From positions 1-64,000 of the forward strand of contig CAIWKX010000200.1 of NCBI GenBank assembly GCA_903913315.1: 64,000 nucleotides of DNA, read 5' to 3'. Both the position numbers and the translations under genes were made by a program. The stretch is from an uncultured Bacteroidota bacterium. Its GTDB lineage: Bacteria > Bacteroidota > Bacteroidia > Flavobacteriales > Flavobacteriaceae. Under the pieces are notes generated by a model, which worked only from the letters and a program-made list of their open reading frames with translations, was not told the origin of the DNA and did not search any database. Of the stretch, positions 49,099-59,400 are shown piece by piece (position 1 is the first letter of the stretch; each line of letters opens with the position of its first letter).

Positions 49099-50664
49099 AT
49101 GCAATTAAAAATCAATAACATATTTTCTTCAAAATTACCTGCCGACAGTCTCGAAACCAATGAAACTCGACAGGTTGTAAATGCTTGTTTTTCATATGTT
49201 GTTCCTAAAATTCCATCAAATCCAAAACTAATTCATGTAGCAGAGGAAGTAGCTAGCGCAATTGGAATTACAAAAGAAGATACACTATCAGAAGAGTTTT
49301 TAGAAATAGTTTCAGGTAAAAAAGTGCTCCAAAATACTAAACCGTATGCTATGAATTATGCTGGACATCAGTTCGGCAATTGGGCAGGACAATTAGGGGA
49401 TGGTCGTGCTATAATTCTTACTGAAATAGAATGCAATAATCAGATATTGGCATTACAACTGAAAGGAGCTGGAAGCACTCCATATTCGCGTAGAGCTGAT
49501 GGTTTAGCTGTTTTACGCTCCTCTATTAGGGAGCATTTATGCAGTGAGGCCATGTTTCACTTAGGGATTCCAACCACCCGCTCATTATCCCTCGTTTTAA
49601 CAGGCGATGATGTTTTACGAGATGTAATGTATAATGGAAATCCAGCGTATGAAAAAGGTGCAGTCGTCTGTAGAGTAGCACCGTCATTCATTAGATTCGG
49701 AAATTTCGAATTATTCTCATCTCAAAATGATTTAAAAACCTTACAACAAGTAACCGACTATACCATCACCTATCTTTTTCCGGAAATAATCAAAGATGGC
49801 AAAGATAAATACATAGCTTTCTTTAAGCAGGTTGCTGACAAAACTCGTGAAATGATTGTGCATTGGCAACGTGTGGGTTTTGTGCATGGGGTAATGAATA
49901 CGGACAATATGTCTATCTTGGGCTTAACCATCGATTATGGCCCTTACGGATGGATAGAGGATTATACACTGGACTGGACTCCAAACACAACCGACAAAGA
50001 ACATAGAAGATATCGTTTTGGCAACCAACCTGAAATAGCACTTTGGAATCTATTGCAATTAGCAAATGCATTATATCCTTTAATACAGGAAGCTGCTCCC
50101 TTAGAAAATATATTAGAAGAATATCAAAAGCTATACTATGAAAATTATATTGATATGATGAGGGGCAAATTGGGACTTGAATTAAAACTTAAAGAAGATT
50201 ACAAATTAATTTCCGATTTAGAATCTACTTTGCAACTGTCTGAAACCGATATGACCATTTTTTTTAGAGAACTCAATTATATAAAAAAAATATTTTCTCC
50301 AGGTTGTTGTATTACCATAATTGAGGAAGCCTTTTATAAACCCGAAGAAATTAAAAAAGACATTCTTAAAGCTTGGGAACGATGGTTTAAAATGTATTTA
50401 CATCGATTGAATGAAGAAGATGAAGATGATGAAATCCGCAAAATTGAGATGAATAAAGTAAATCCTAAATATGTTTTGCGCAATTATATGGCACATTTGG
50501 CTATTGAAGCAGCAAACAAAGATGATTATTCAATAATTAATGAATTGCACGAAATACTAAAGAACCCTTATGATGATCAAATTCAACACGAAAAATGGTA
50601 TGTAAAAAGACCCGACTGGGCAAAAGATAAAATTGGAAGTTCCATGTTGTCTTGCAGTTCCTAA
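49099..50664 (+). CDS. selO: SelO/YdiU family protein (pseudokinase fold, AMPylase family)
   Basis: NYAGHQFGNWAGQLGDGRAI, LKGAGSTPYSRRADGLAVLRSSIRE, GVMNTDNMSILGLTIDYGPYG. Confidence 0.93.
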   Translation: MQLKINNIFSSKLPADSLETNETRQVVNACFSYVVPKIPSNPKLIHVAEEVASAIGITKEDTLSEEFLEIVSGKKVLQNTKPYAMNYAGHQFGNWAGQLGDGRAIILTEIECNNQILALQLKGAGSTPYSRRADGLAVLRSSIREHLCSEAMFHLGIPTTRSLSLVLTGDDVLRDVMYNGNPAYEKGAVVCRVAPSFIRFGNFELFSSQNDLKTLQQVTDYTITYLFPEIIKDGKDKYIAFFKQVADKTREMIVHWQRVGFVHGVMNTDNMSILGLTIDYGPYGWIEDYTLDWTPNTTDKEHRRYRFGNQPEIALWNLLQLANALYPLIQEAAPLENILEEYQKLYYENYIDMMRGKLGLELKLKEDYKLISDLESTLQLSETDMTIFFRELNYIKKIFSPGCCITIIEEAFYKPEEIKKDILKAWERWFKMYLHRLNEEDEDDEIRKIEMNKVNPKYVLRNYMAHLAIEAANKDDYSIINELHEILKNPYDDQIQHEKWYVKRPDWAKDKIGSSMLSCSS

Positions 50665-50671
50665 TAGTACT

Positions 50672-51508
50672 TTATTCCAACCTTAAAAAAGCCCTTCCTA
50701 AGTACCCAATAATGTCACTGGCAATAAAAGAGTGACTTCCTATTTCAGACAACGCAATATCAGCAGTCAATCCATGAAGATAAACCCCAAGAATAGCGGC
50801 ATGAATTGGATCATAATTTTGAGCAACTAAACTAGTAAGGATACCCGTTAATACATCACCACTTCCCGCAGTAGCTAAAGCAGCATTGCCTGTAGTGTTC
50901 TCATAACACATTTCCCCATTAACAATTATGGTTGGAGCTCCTTTTACCACAACAATAAGTTCATTTGCTAATGACAATTGAATCACTTTTTCAATCTTTT
51001 CTTCTTCTGTCTGCCAACTTCCTATTAATCTTTCCAATTCTTTTTTATGGGGCGTAATAATGGTCTTTCTAGGCAATAGTGATAGCCAATTTCTATTTTT
51101 AGACAAAAGATTCAACCCATCGGCATCCACTACCAAAGAACTTTTGTTGTTCAATAAAAAATGATAAAATGCTTTTTCTGTGGTTGCCTCCTGCCCCATT
51201 CCAATTCCGATACCAATAGCATTGGGCTCAAAATCATACTGTATAACAGACAGCATTTTTTCACTTTCATCCGTCAACACCATTGCTTCTGGAATAGTAA
51301 TTTGCAAAATATCATAACCACATTCGGGAACAAATGCCGTAACTAAACCGCAACCTGATCTTAATGCTGCTTTACTTGACAAACAGACAGAACCCATTTT
51401 GCCATAACTTCCTCCTATCAACAATACATGGCCTTGCAGTCCTTTGTGTGTAGTAGTAACTATAGGCTTATATAAATCTAAAACTAATTCTTTTGAAACT
51501 TTTATCAT
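50672..51508 (-). CDS. nnrD: ADP-dependent NAD(P)H-hydrate dehydratase
   Basis: [58 protein letters not shown]. Confidence 0.92.
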   Translation of the reverse strand: MIKVSKELVLDLYKPIVTTTHKGLQGHVLLIGGSYGKMGSVCLSSKAALRSGCGLVTAFVPECGYDILQITIPEAMVLTDESEKMLSVIQYDFEPNAIGIGIGMGQEATTEKAFYHFLLNNKSSLVVDADGLNLLSKNRNWLSLLPRKTIITPHKKELERLIGSWQTEEEKIEKVIQLSLANELIVVVKGAPTIIVNGEMCYENTTGNAALATAGSGDVLTGILTSLVAQNYDPIHAAILGVYLHGLTADIALSEIGSHSFIASDIIGYLGRAFLRLE

Positions 51509-51680
51509 AATAAATCGAAACATGAATGGGTTCGCTTTCGACCATAAATTTACTCATTTTTTACGTAGTAAAAGTCTACTACTAGTATTTTTAACTAGAC
51601 TATAAAAATCAAATGATTTGTAGCAAAATTTCTCTAAAAAATGCTAATTTAGCGGGCTAAACAAACAAACACAATTACTA

Positions 51681-52763
51681 ATGAAAAATACAGCGTTAAC
51701 GCACATTCACGAAAGTTTAGGAGCCAAAATGGTGCCTTTTGCAGGATATAATATGCCTGTTTCTTATGAGGGAGTAAATATTGAACACGAAACAGTAAGA
51801 AACGCCGTTGGTGTTTTTGACGTTTCTCACATGGGGGAATTCTTTCTGAAAGGTGAAAATGCTTTGGCTTTAATCCAAAAAGTTACTTCAAATGATGCGT
51901 CCAAATTAGTGGACGGAAAAGCACAATACTCATGTCTGCCAAATAAGGAGGGTGGAATTGTAGACGATTTAATTGTTTATAAAATTGCCGACAACCACTA
52001 TATGCTTGTGGTAAATGCTTCAAATATTGATAAAGATTGGAATTGGATTTCTTCACTCAATGATTTAGGTGTCGAAATGACTAATGCATCGGATGCCTAT
52101 TCCCTTTTAGCTATCCAAGGTCCAAAAGCAGCGGAAGCTATGCAATCGTTAACCTCTATTGATTTAGCGAATATGCCGTATTATTCTTTTCAGATAGGAG
52201 AATTTGCAGGATTAAATAACATTATAGTGTCAGCAACAGGTTACACTGGATCGGGTGGATTCGAAATTTATTTTAAAAATGAAGAGGCTGAAACTATTTG
52301 GAATAAAATAGTTGAAGCAGGTGCTGCTTTTGGAATTAAACCAATTGGATTAGCAGCTCGCGATACTTTACGATTAGAAATGGGATTCTGCTTATATGGT
52401 AATGACATCAATGATACAACATCTCCACTAGAAGCTGGGCTGGGTTGGATAACTAAATTCGATAAAGAATTTACTAATTCAGCTAACTTAAAAGCGCAAA
52501 AAGAAGCAGGTGTTGCTAAAAAACTAATAGGTTTTGAAATGATAGAAAGAGGAATTCCTCGTCACGATTATGAAATTGTTGATGCAGAAGGCAATAAAAT
52601 CGGAATCGTAACCTCAGGAACACAAGCACCAAGTTTAGGCAAAGCCATAGGAATGGGCTATGTAAAAACCGAATTTGCAACGGTAGATTCTGAAATTTAT
52701 ATCGCCATTAGAGATAAAAAAATAGCAGCTAAAGTGGTGAAAATGCCATTCTACAAAAAATAA
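51681..52763 (+). CDS. gcvT: Glycine cleavage system T protein
   Basis: [54 protein letters not shown]. Confidence 0.96.
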   Translation: MKNTALTHIHESLGAKMVPFAGYNMPVSYEGVNIEHETVRNAVGVFDVSHMGEFFLKGENALALIQKVTSNDASKLVDGKAQYSCLPNKEGGIVDDLIVYKIADNHYMLVVNASNIDKDWNWISSLNDLGVEMTNASDAYSLLAIQGPKAAEAMQSLTSIDLANMPYYSFQIGEFAGLNNIIVSATGYTGSGGFEIYFKNEEAETIWNKIVEAGAAFGIKPIGLAARDTLRLEMGFCLYGNDINDTTSPLEAGLGWITKFDKEFTNSANLKAQKEAGVAKKLIGFEMIERGIPRHDYEIVDAEGNKIGIVTSGTQAPSLGKAIGMGYVKTEFATVDSEIYIAIRDKKIAAKVVKMPFYKK

Positions 52764-52846
52764 AAATAATTGCAACGGCAATAGCACGCCTGTAAGTACA
52801 AATCCCTTACATTTGCTATTGCCTTTGCATTTAAACACTCAACTAT

Positions 52847-54865
52847 TTGAAAAAACTACTCTTATTAGTTGCCTTATTCCCGATAATCGGTTTTGCGCAA
52901 AGTGAAAAAAATCCGTGTGAAACATTATCAAAAATCAATGCTGTTATTCAAGAACAACATTACAAACCAAAACCTATTGATGATAGCTTATCGGTTTATG
53001 TTTTCAATACTTTTCTAAAACATTTAGACGAAAACAATAGCCTCTTCATAGAACCTGAAATAAGTATTTTAAAAAAACACTTACTCAAATTAGACGATTA
53101 TATCCTCTCCAAAAACTGTACTTTTTTAGACGATTTTTATACTACCTACAACCAGGCTATTGACAGATATGAAAATACTATAGCAACAATTAAAAAGGAA
53201 TCGTTCCCATACAGTAGCACTGAAGAAATTCGTTTCTCGAAGAAACCCTTTCCTTATGCTAAGGACGATAAAGAATTTACATTTTTATTCAAAAAAAGAA
53301 TTCTTTTTAATGTCTTAAAAGAAATTGCAGAAACAAGCGTAAATAAAGATTCTCTAAAGGCAAACTTTGATGCTATTGCTGCTAAAGCAAAAATCAAAAC
53401 TTTTGAAAATTTTGAATGTAAAACTTCAGGATACAGACTTTCAAAAAAAGAGTTCAACTCAAAATTCTTTATGGTGTTCTGTTCCTACTTTGACCCACAC
53501 ACAGAGTACTTTTCAGAAAGTGAAAAATCAAGCTTTCTGTCTTCTGTTAGTGCAGATAATCTAACTTTTGGATTATACCTGTCAGAAAATGATAAAGACG
53601 AAATAACGGTAGCCGAAATCGTTCCGGGAAGCTCCGCCTATTTTACCCAAAAAATAGAAGAAGGAGATATATTGATAAAGATAAAATCAAAAAATGAAGA
53701 ATTTAATATTTTATGTTCTTCAATGGATAAGGTTTTAGAAATTATCAATTCTACAGATTACAAAAATGCTGATTTTACTTTAAGAAAAAAAAGTGGAGAA
53801 ATCTATACCATCAATTTAGAGAAAAAAGTAATGAAAGATTATGATGTTAATGTCTACAGTTATATCATAGAAAAAGAGAATAAGAAAATTGGCTATGTAA
53901 GAATTCCAAGTTTTTATGCCACATTTGAAAATGGAAAAACCAATGTAAGTGATGATGTCGCTAGAGAAATTTACAAACTTCAAAAAGATAGTATAGAGGG
54001 TCTTATTATTGATTTAGAAAATAATGGAGGCGGAGCTTTAGAGGAAGCAGTCAAAATTACAGGACAATTTATTGATATTGGACCAGTAGCTATAATGAAT
54101 GATCGCAATGGTAATAAACAAATAATAAAAGATACTAATCGAGGTACCATATACGCCGGACCATTGTTAGTGCTTATCAATGGATTTTCAGCATCCGCGA
54201 GTGAGTTTTTTGCAAACGCCATGCAAGATTACAATCGCGCAATAATTGTTGGAAATCAATCCCATGGAAAGGCGTCTATTCAACGTATAATGCCACTATC
54301 CGATAATAAAAACCCTGACGAGTTCATTAAATTAACCATTGAAAAATTTTACAGAATCACAGGAAAAAGCAATCAAACCATAGGTATTACTCCAGACGTG
54401 ATAATTCCTAGTTTATTTGACAAACAAATGCCCCGTGAAAAAAACAATCCAACAGCGCTGAAAAACGACGAAATTAATGCAGTAAATAAATACAGCAAAT
54501 TAACTAATGATTATGCGCAAGCGATTGCATTGAGTAAAAAAAGAGTAGCCGAAAATTCAAACATTACTGCTATAGCAAATTTAGATGAGAAAATTAATGC
54601 CCTTTACGATACTGATTTTGCCCCCATCCCTCTACAGTTCGATAAAGTTTTTGACGAAATAAGACGCGTAAATTCGATCTGGAAAGATATAAAAACCAAC
54701 AGCACAACAGAATATCCTTTGAATGTGGAAAGAAATTCAACAGATATTGACTACCAACAGTTTGACGACTATTTAAAAACAAACAATAAAGAAAAAATCA
54801 AGGCCATCAAATGTAATATTCATATTGTTGAAGCTGTAAATATTATTAACGATTTAAAAAAATAA
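52847..54865 (+). CDS. C-terminal processing peptidase-like protein (S41, PDZ)
   Basis: TTG start, signal peptide; PDZ EIVPGSSAYFTQKIEEGDILIKI; LINGFSASASEFFANAMQDYNRAIIVGNQSHGKAS. Confidence 0.9.
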   Translation: MKKLLLLVALFPIIGFAQSEKNPCETLSKINAVIQEQHYKPKPIDDSLSVYVFNTFLKHLDENNSLFIEPEISILKKHLLKLDDYILSKNCTFLDDFYTTYNQAIDRYENTIATIKKESFPYSSTEEIRFSKKPFPYAKDDKEFTFLFKKRILFNVLKEIAETSVNKDSLKANFDAIAAKAKIKTFENFECKTSGYRLSKKEFNSKFFMVFCSYFDPHTEYFSESEKSSFLSSVSADNLTFGLYLSENDKDEITVAEIVPGSSAYFTQKIEEGDILIKIKSKNEEFNILCSSMDKVLEIINSTDYKNADFTLRKKSGEIYTINLEKKVMKDYDVNVYSYIIEKENKKIGYVRIPSFYATFENGKTNVSDDVAREIYKLQKDSIEGLIIDLENNGGGALEEAVKITGQFIDIGPVAIMNDRNGNKQIIKDTNRGTIYAGPLLVLINGFSASASEFFANAMQDYNRAIIVGNQSHGKASIQRIMPLSDNKNPDEFIKLTIEKFYRITGKSNQTIGITPDVIIPSLFDKQMPREKNNPTALKNDEINAVNKYSKLTNDYAQAIALSKKRVAENSNITAIANLDEKINALYDTDFAPIPLQFDKVFDEIRRVNSIWKDIKTNSTTEYPLNVERNSTDIDYQQFDDYLKTNNKEKIKAIKCNIHIVEAVNIINDLKK

Positions 54866-54868
54866 ACC

Positions 54869-55903
54869 ATGAAACTTACGACCTTTTTAGTAGTAGCGCT
54901 ATTAACTCAGTTTAGTGCCATGGCACAAGAATTTAAAAATCCAGTAGAATATCTAAGTTTCATCAACAAAGAACAAGATAACATCTCTAAAAGCACATGG
55001 AAATACACTCAGGCTGTAGCCCATTCTAAAAGTGCCCGTAAAGTGGATGCAACCCGAAAACAACTCATCAAGAGCATTGAAGTAGCAAATGCAAAAATTG
55101 GGGCATTGAAAGAGGGTTATAAAGGCGATGTGGAATATAAAAATCAAGTGTTGGAATATTTTGATGTTTGTAAAAAGAACTTAAATGAGGAGTACGATAA
55201 AATCATCAACATGCAAGAAGTAGCAGAACAATCCTATGATGCTATGGAAGCTTACCTAATGACAAGGGACTTAATCAATCAAAAATTAGTTTCTGAAAAT
55301 GAAAAAGCAAATAATGCATTCAAATCCTTTGCACTAAAATATAATATTACACTCAATGAAGGTGACTCTGATTTGGGGAAAAAAATCAAAATCTCTAATG
55401 AGGTTTTTGATTACCATACCGCATTGTATTTAATCTTCTTCAAAGCTAATTTTACGGACATTAATCTGTCTAAAGCAATAGAAAAAAAAGATCTAAGCGC
55501 CATTCAACAAAATTCAAATACGCTGATACAATATGCTGATGAAGGATTGGAAAAAATAAAAACAGTTGCTCCCTATGATAAAGATGCTTCGATACTCAAT
55601 GCTACTAAAAAAGCATTAGAATATTATAAAAAAGAAGTCCAACAATATGTCCCAACAGTAGTAAACTTTTTAATGTTTAATGACAAATTTGAAAATGCTA
55701 AAAAAACAATAGAATCCAAGTCTCAAAAGGATATAACTAAAGATGAAATTGACAATTATAATGGAATGATAAAACAAGTTATTAAAGATATTGACACTTT
55801 TAACAAAGTAAGTAATGCCAATGTGCAAGAAAAAAATACAATCATCAACTCATGGGATGCCACCGGCGAAAACTTTATTAATAATCATGTTCCAATGAAT
55901 TAA
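54869..55903 (+). CDS. Hypothetical secreted helical protein
   Basis: Signal peptide MKLTTFLVVALLTQFSAMAQ; helical low-cysteine sequence; 3 bp after S41 gene. Confidence 0.75.
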   Translation: MKLTTFLVVALLTQFSAMAQEFKNPVEYLSFINKEQDNISKSTWKYTQAVAHSKSARKVDATRKQLIKSIEVANAKIGALKEGYKGDVEYKNQVLEYFDVCKKNLNEEYDKIINMQEVAEQSYDAMEAYLMTRDLINQKLVSENEKANNAFKSFALKYNITLNEGDSDLGKKIKISNEVFDYHTALYLIFFKANFTDINLSKAIEKKDLSAIQQNSNTLIQYADEGLEKIKTVAPYDKDASILNATKKALEYYKKEVQQYVPTVVNFLMFNDKFENAKKTIESKSQKDITKDEIDNYNGMIKQVIKDIDTFNKVSNANVQEKNTIINSWDATGENFINNHVPMN

Positions 55904-56014
55904 ATTTCTAGAAATAAGATTTGTAAAAAAAGAATTATACATTATTTTTGCCAAACAAAAAAAAACGAAAAATAAACTAAAACCTAAAACTAGGTTTTTA
56001 TACTACATATAGAA

Positions 56015-56725
56015 ATGGGAAGAGCGTTCGAATTTAGAAAAGGAAGAAAAATGAAACGTTGGTCTGCAATGGCTAAAGCGTTTACTCGAATCGGAAAGGA
56101 TATTGTTATGGCGGTCAAAGAAGGTGGACCAAATCCAGACGCCAACTCTCGTTTACGTGCAGTCATACAAAATGCAAAGGCTGCCAACATGCCTAAAGAA
56201 AACGTAGAGCGTGCCATTAAAAAAGCAACAGATAAAGATACCGCCAACTACAAAGAAGTATTATTTGAAGGATATGCACCACATGGCATTGCGCTGTTGA
56301 TAGAAACAGCAACCGACAACAACAACAGAACCGTTGCTAATGTTAGAAGTTACTTTAACAAATGCAATGGAACGATGGGAACACAAGGTTCTGTGGAATT
56401 TATGTTTGACCATACCTGTAATTTCCGCATACCTAACAGTAATGTAGACATCGAAGAAATGGAATTAGAATTCATTGACTTTGGTGCAGAAGAAATATTT
56501 GCTGACGAAGATGGAATATTAATCTACGCCCCTTTCGGAAGTTTTGGTGCAATTCAAAAAGAATTAGAAAGCCGTGGGATTGAAATCTTATCTTCTGGAT
56601 TTGAAAGAATACCTCAAATCACCAAAAAACTAACCGAAGCTGAAATGGCAGATGTTGAAAAACTAATCGAAAAAATTGAAGAAGATGATGACGTCATGAA
56701 TGTCTATCATACAATGGAAGAATAA
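56015..56725 (+). CDS. YebC/PmpR family protein
   Basis: MGRAFEFRKGRKMKRWSAMAKAFTRIGKDI; PDANSRLRAVIQNAKAANMPKENVERAIKKA. Confidence 0.95.
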   Translation: MGRAFEFRKGRKMKRWSAMAKAFTRIGKDIVMAVKEGGPNPDANSRLRAVIQNAKAANMPKENVERAIKKATDKDTANYKEVLFEGYAPHGIALLIETATDNNNRTVANVRSYFNKCNGTMGTQGSVEFMFDHTCNFRIPNSNVDIEEMELEFIDFGAEEIFADEDGILIYAPFGSFGAIQKELESRGIEILSSGFERIPQITKKLTEAEMADVEKLIEKIEEDDDVMNVYHTMEE

Positions 56726-56736
56726 GTAATCCTATG

Positions 56737-56771
56737 ATAAAAAACCAGTGAACATTTCACTGGTTTTTTTA
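56737..56771 (+). terminator. Hairpin terminator of yebC
   Basis: AAAAAACCAGTGAA-CAT-TTCACTGGTTTTTTT. Confidence 0.8.
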
Positions 56772-56807
56772 TACCAAATTTTTGCTGTTACCAAAACAGA
56801 CAAACAA

Positions 56808-56838
56808 AAAAAGTCTTGAATAAATTCAAGACTTTTTA
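56808..56838 (-). terminator. Hairpin terminator downstream of tRNA-His
   Basis: AAAAAGTCTTGAATAAATTCAAGACTTTTT. Confidence 0.8.
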
Positions 56839-56844
56839 ATTAAG

Positions 56845-56919
56845 GGTGGCTGACCGGGTTCGAACCGGCGACCCTCGGCACCACAAACCAATACTCTAAC
56901 CAGCTGAGCTACAACCACC
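56845..56919 (-). tRNA. tRNA-His (GTG)
   Basis: G(-1)GTGGTTG...TTGGT-TTGTGGT-GCCGA...GGTTCGAACC...CAGCCAC-C(73); G-1:C73 pair diagnostic of His; CCA not encoded. Confidence 0.93.
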
Positions 56920-56980
56920 ATTTTTAACGAGTGCAAATGTATTGCAAAAGTTTTATTTTTACAAAGAAAAACTGAAAAAT

Positions 56981-57697
56981 TTATTTTAAATCACTTAAAC
57001 TATTGACTGCCAAATATCTTTCTACAGTAAATCCTTCGCCGTACTCACAGCCTATTATTCTGCCTAAATCTTGAGCGCGATATTTAACACTATCCAAGAA
57101 GGTTTTTGTTGTAATTGGAGATTCTGGCTCATTCGTATTAGGGTTAAAAAATTGCGAACTGTACTTTAAAATGGATTCCATCTTTATATCGATAAATCCT
57201 GAAATGTCAACAACAAAATCAGGAGTAAGATTGTTCCACTGAATATAATGATAAACTACCTTAGGACGCCATGCCTCCTGTTCCACACCAGATAATTCTG
57301 TTTGTATTTTTCGTAAACCAGATAAAAAACAAGCGTCCGAAACCAAGGAACTACCTTTTGAATGATCGATATGCCTATCATCTATAGCATTACAAATCAC
57401 AATTTCAGGCTGGTACTTACGAATCATTTGAATCACTTTTAGCTGATGTGCCTCATCATTGACAAAAAAACAATCTCGCATATCCAAGTTCTCTCTCACT
57501 GAAAGCCCCAATAATGTAGCAGCTCCATCAGACTCTTTATTGCGAATAGCAACCGAACCGCGAGTACCCAATTCTCCACGAGTCAAATCAATAATGCCAA
57601 CTTTCTTGCCCAAACTTATTTCTTTTGCTATAGTACCACTACAACCCAATTCAACATCATCAGGATGTGCTCCAAAAGCCAAAATATCTAATTTCAT
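56981..57697 (-). CDS. bshB1: Bacillithiol biosynthesis deacetylase BshB1
   Basis: MKLDILAFGAHPDDVELGCSGTIAKEISLGKKVGIIDLTRGELGTRGS. Confidence 0.94.
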   Translation of the reverse strand: MKLDILAFGAHPDDVELGCSGTIAKEISLGKKVGIIDLTRGELGTRGSVAIRNKESDGAATLLGLSVRENLDMRDCFFVNDEAHQLKVIQMIRKYQPEIVICNAIDDRHIDHSKGSSLVSDACFLSGLRKIQTELSGVEQEAWRPKVVYHYIQWNNLTPDFVVDISGFIDIKMESILKYSSQFFNPNTNEPESPITTKTFLDSVKYRAQDLGRIIGCEYGEGFTVERYLAVNSLSDLK

Positions 57698-57745
57698 ACG
57701 TTTATTTTAGTTTGCAAAGGTAAATAATTGTGTCTTAGTAATCAA

Positions 57746-58804
57746 TTACAATACTTTTTTCATCGTTTGTGACTTATTCACAGTCTCCATAAACTCTTTC
57801 TCCGGTTGACTACCTTGGTTAATCCCGCAACCTACATAGACTATTGCATGGCCATCTTTAATTTGCATACAACGCAAATTCACAAATAAATCAAAATGGC
57901 CTTCTTTAAAGCTCTTAAAATCTTTATTCCATTCGCCTAAAAAACCAGCATAAAACGCTCTATCATAACCTTCATTTTTCAAAATGAAATTTTTAGCAAC
58001 TTCTTTTGGAAAACCACAAACTGCCGGTGTAGGATGCAACAACTCAATGATGTTTTCTAAGTGAGATTCGTTTTCTAACACCGCTTCAATATCGGTTCGA
58101 ATATGAAGAATAGACCCCGCTTTATAAGTATAGGGCTCCGATTTTGAAACGGAAACAGCATGCTTCTCAAGGACAGCAACAATAAAATCAGCTACTATTT
58201 GTTGCTCCACTATTTCTTTATCTCCCCATAGAATGTCTTGTGAACTACTAGCTAACTGAGTGCCCGCTAAGGCTATAGTTTGAATTTTATTCGCTGTGAC
58301 TTTTAAAAACTGTTCCGGACTAGCACCCAACCAAAAACCTACTTTAGGATGATAAAAACTATAATTAAAGGCATTGGGATAAGAGGTTATCAATTGGTTA
58401 AAAACCAAAGTCAAATCAAAATCTTGAAGGGCTACCATTTCCCTTCTAGACAATACCACCTTCTCAAAAGTTCCCGCTTCAATTTCTTGAACAGCCTTCT
58501 CTACCAAAGCTTCAAAGGCGGTTTTAGCATCTTTGTCCGATTCAAGAACCCTATTTTTAGGATATGCATAATCGGATACAGACACTTTCTCATAGTAAAG
58601 ATCGGATTGGCCTTCCGGAATGATATACCTTTTTTCATTATCAAAAGAAACAAAAGCAAAGCCAACACTATCCTTAGTAAGCTCAAATAAATCATCGCTC
58701 TTTTGCAACAATGCAATGATGGTATCTGAATTGGGCTTACAATAACATACAAAAGGCAATTGACTTTTAAATTGCACTTTGATCTTTTCAAACAAATAAC
58801 TCAT
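57746..58804 (-). CDS. Isochorismate synthase family (chorismate-binding) protein
   Basis: FEKVVLSRREMVAL, WLGASPEQFLKV, HPTPAVCGFPKEVAKNFI, VGCGINQGSQPEKEFMET. Confidence 0.92.
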   Translation of the reverse strand: MSYLFEKIKVQFKSQLPFVCYCKPNSDTIIALLQKSDDLFELTKDSVGFAFVSFDNEKRYIIPEGQSDLYYEKVSVSDYAYPKNRVLESDKDAKTAFEALVEKAVQEIEAGTFEKVVLSRREMVALQDFDLTLVFNQLITSYPNAFNYSFYHPKVGFWLGASPEQFLKVTANKIQTIALAGTQLASSSQDILWGDKEIVEQQIVADFIVAVLEKHAVSVSKSEPYTYKAGSILHIRTDIEAVLENESHLENIIELLHPTPAVCGFPKEVAKNFILKNEGYDRAFYAGFLGEWNKDFKSFKEGHFDLFVNLRCMQIKDGHAIVYVGCGINQGSQPEKEFMETVNKSQTMKKVL

Positions 58805-59226
58805 ACTCGTTTAGGCAAAACCATATTAGTCAATTTACAAAGCGAAATCAATTTTTCCTGCTCATCCACAATTCTAATCTCCCACAAATGAATACTAGCG
58901 CCCTTGTGAATAATTCTTGCCGTAGCAGTAACCATCCCTTCTCTTTTACTTCGCAAATGGTTGGCCGAAATTTCAATTCCTCTAACTTCTTGCTTTTCTG
59001 GATTAACATACAACATCGAAGCAGCACTTCCCACACTTTCAGCTAATGCCACCGAGGCACCGCCATGCAATAATCCCATCGGTTGATGAACTCTTGGGTT
59101 TACAGGCATAGTAGCCACTAAGAAATCTTCTCCAGCATCAACATATTCTATTTCTAAGGTTTGCATCAACGTGTTGCTACACCAATCATTGCAAAGTTTT
59201 AGCATTTTTTCTTTATCAAAAGACAT
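58801..59226 (-). CDS. Hotdog-fold thioesterase (PaaI/MenI-like)
   Basis: VNPRVHQPMGLLHGGASVALAESVGSAAS; 4-bp overlap with isochorismate synthase. Confidence 0.88.
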   Translation of the reverse strand: MSFDKEKMLKLCNDWCSNTLMQTLEIEYVDAGEDFLVATMPVNPRVHQPMGLLHGGASVALAESVGSAASMLYVNPEKQEVRGIEISANHLRSKREGMVTATARIIHKGASIHLWEIRIVDEQEKLISLCKLTNMVLPKRV

Positions 59227-59400
59227 AGTAATTATTTTTGGCAAAATTAGTTATTTTTAAAGTCGTTCAAACTTTTTTATAATAATAGTGTGATTATTAC
59301 TCGACTATAGACGAATTCTACTATTTTTACGTTATGTAATTTTGTCTATTCATTTTTGACTTTTCAAATAAATATATACATTTACCAAAATTCCGTTCCT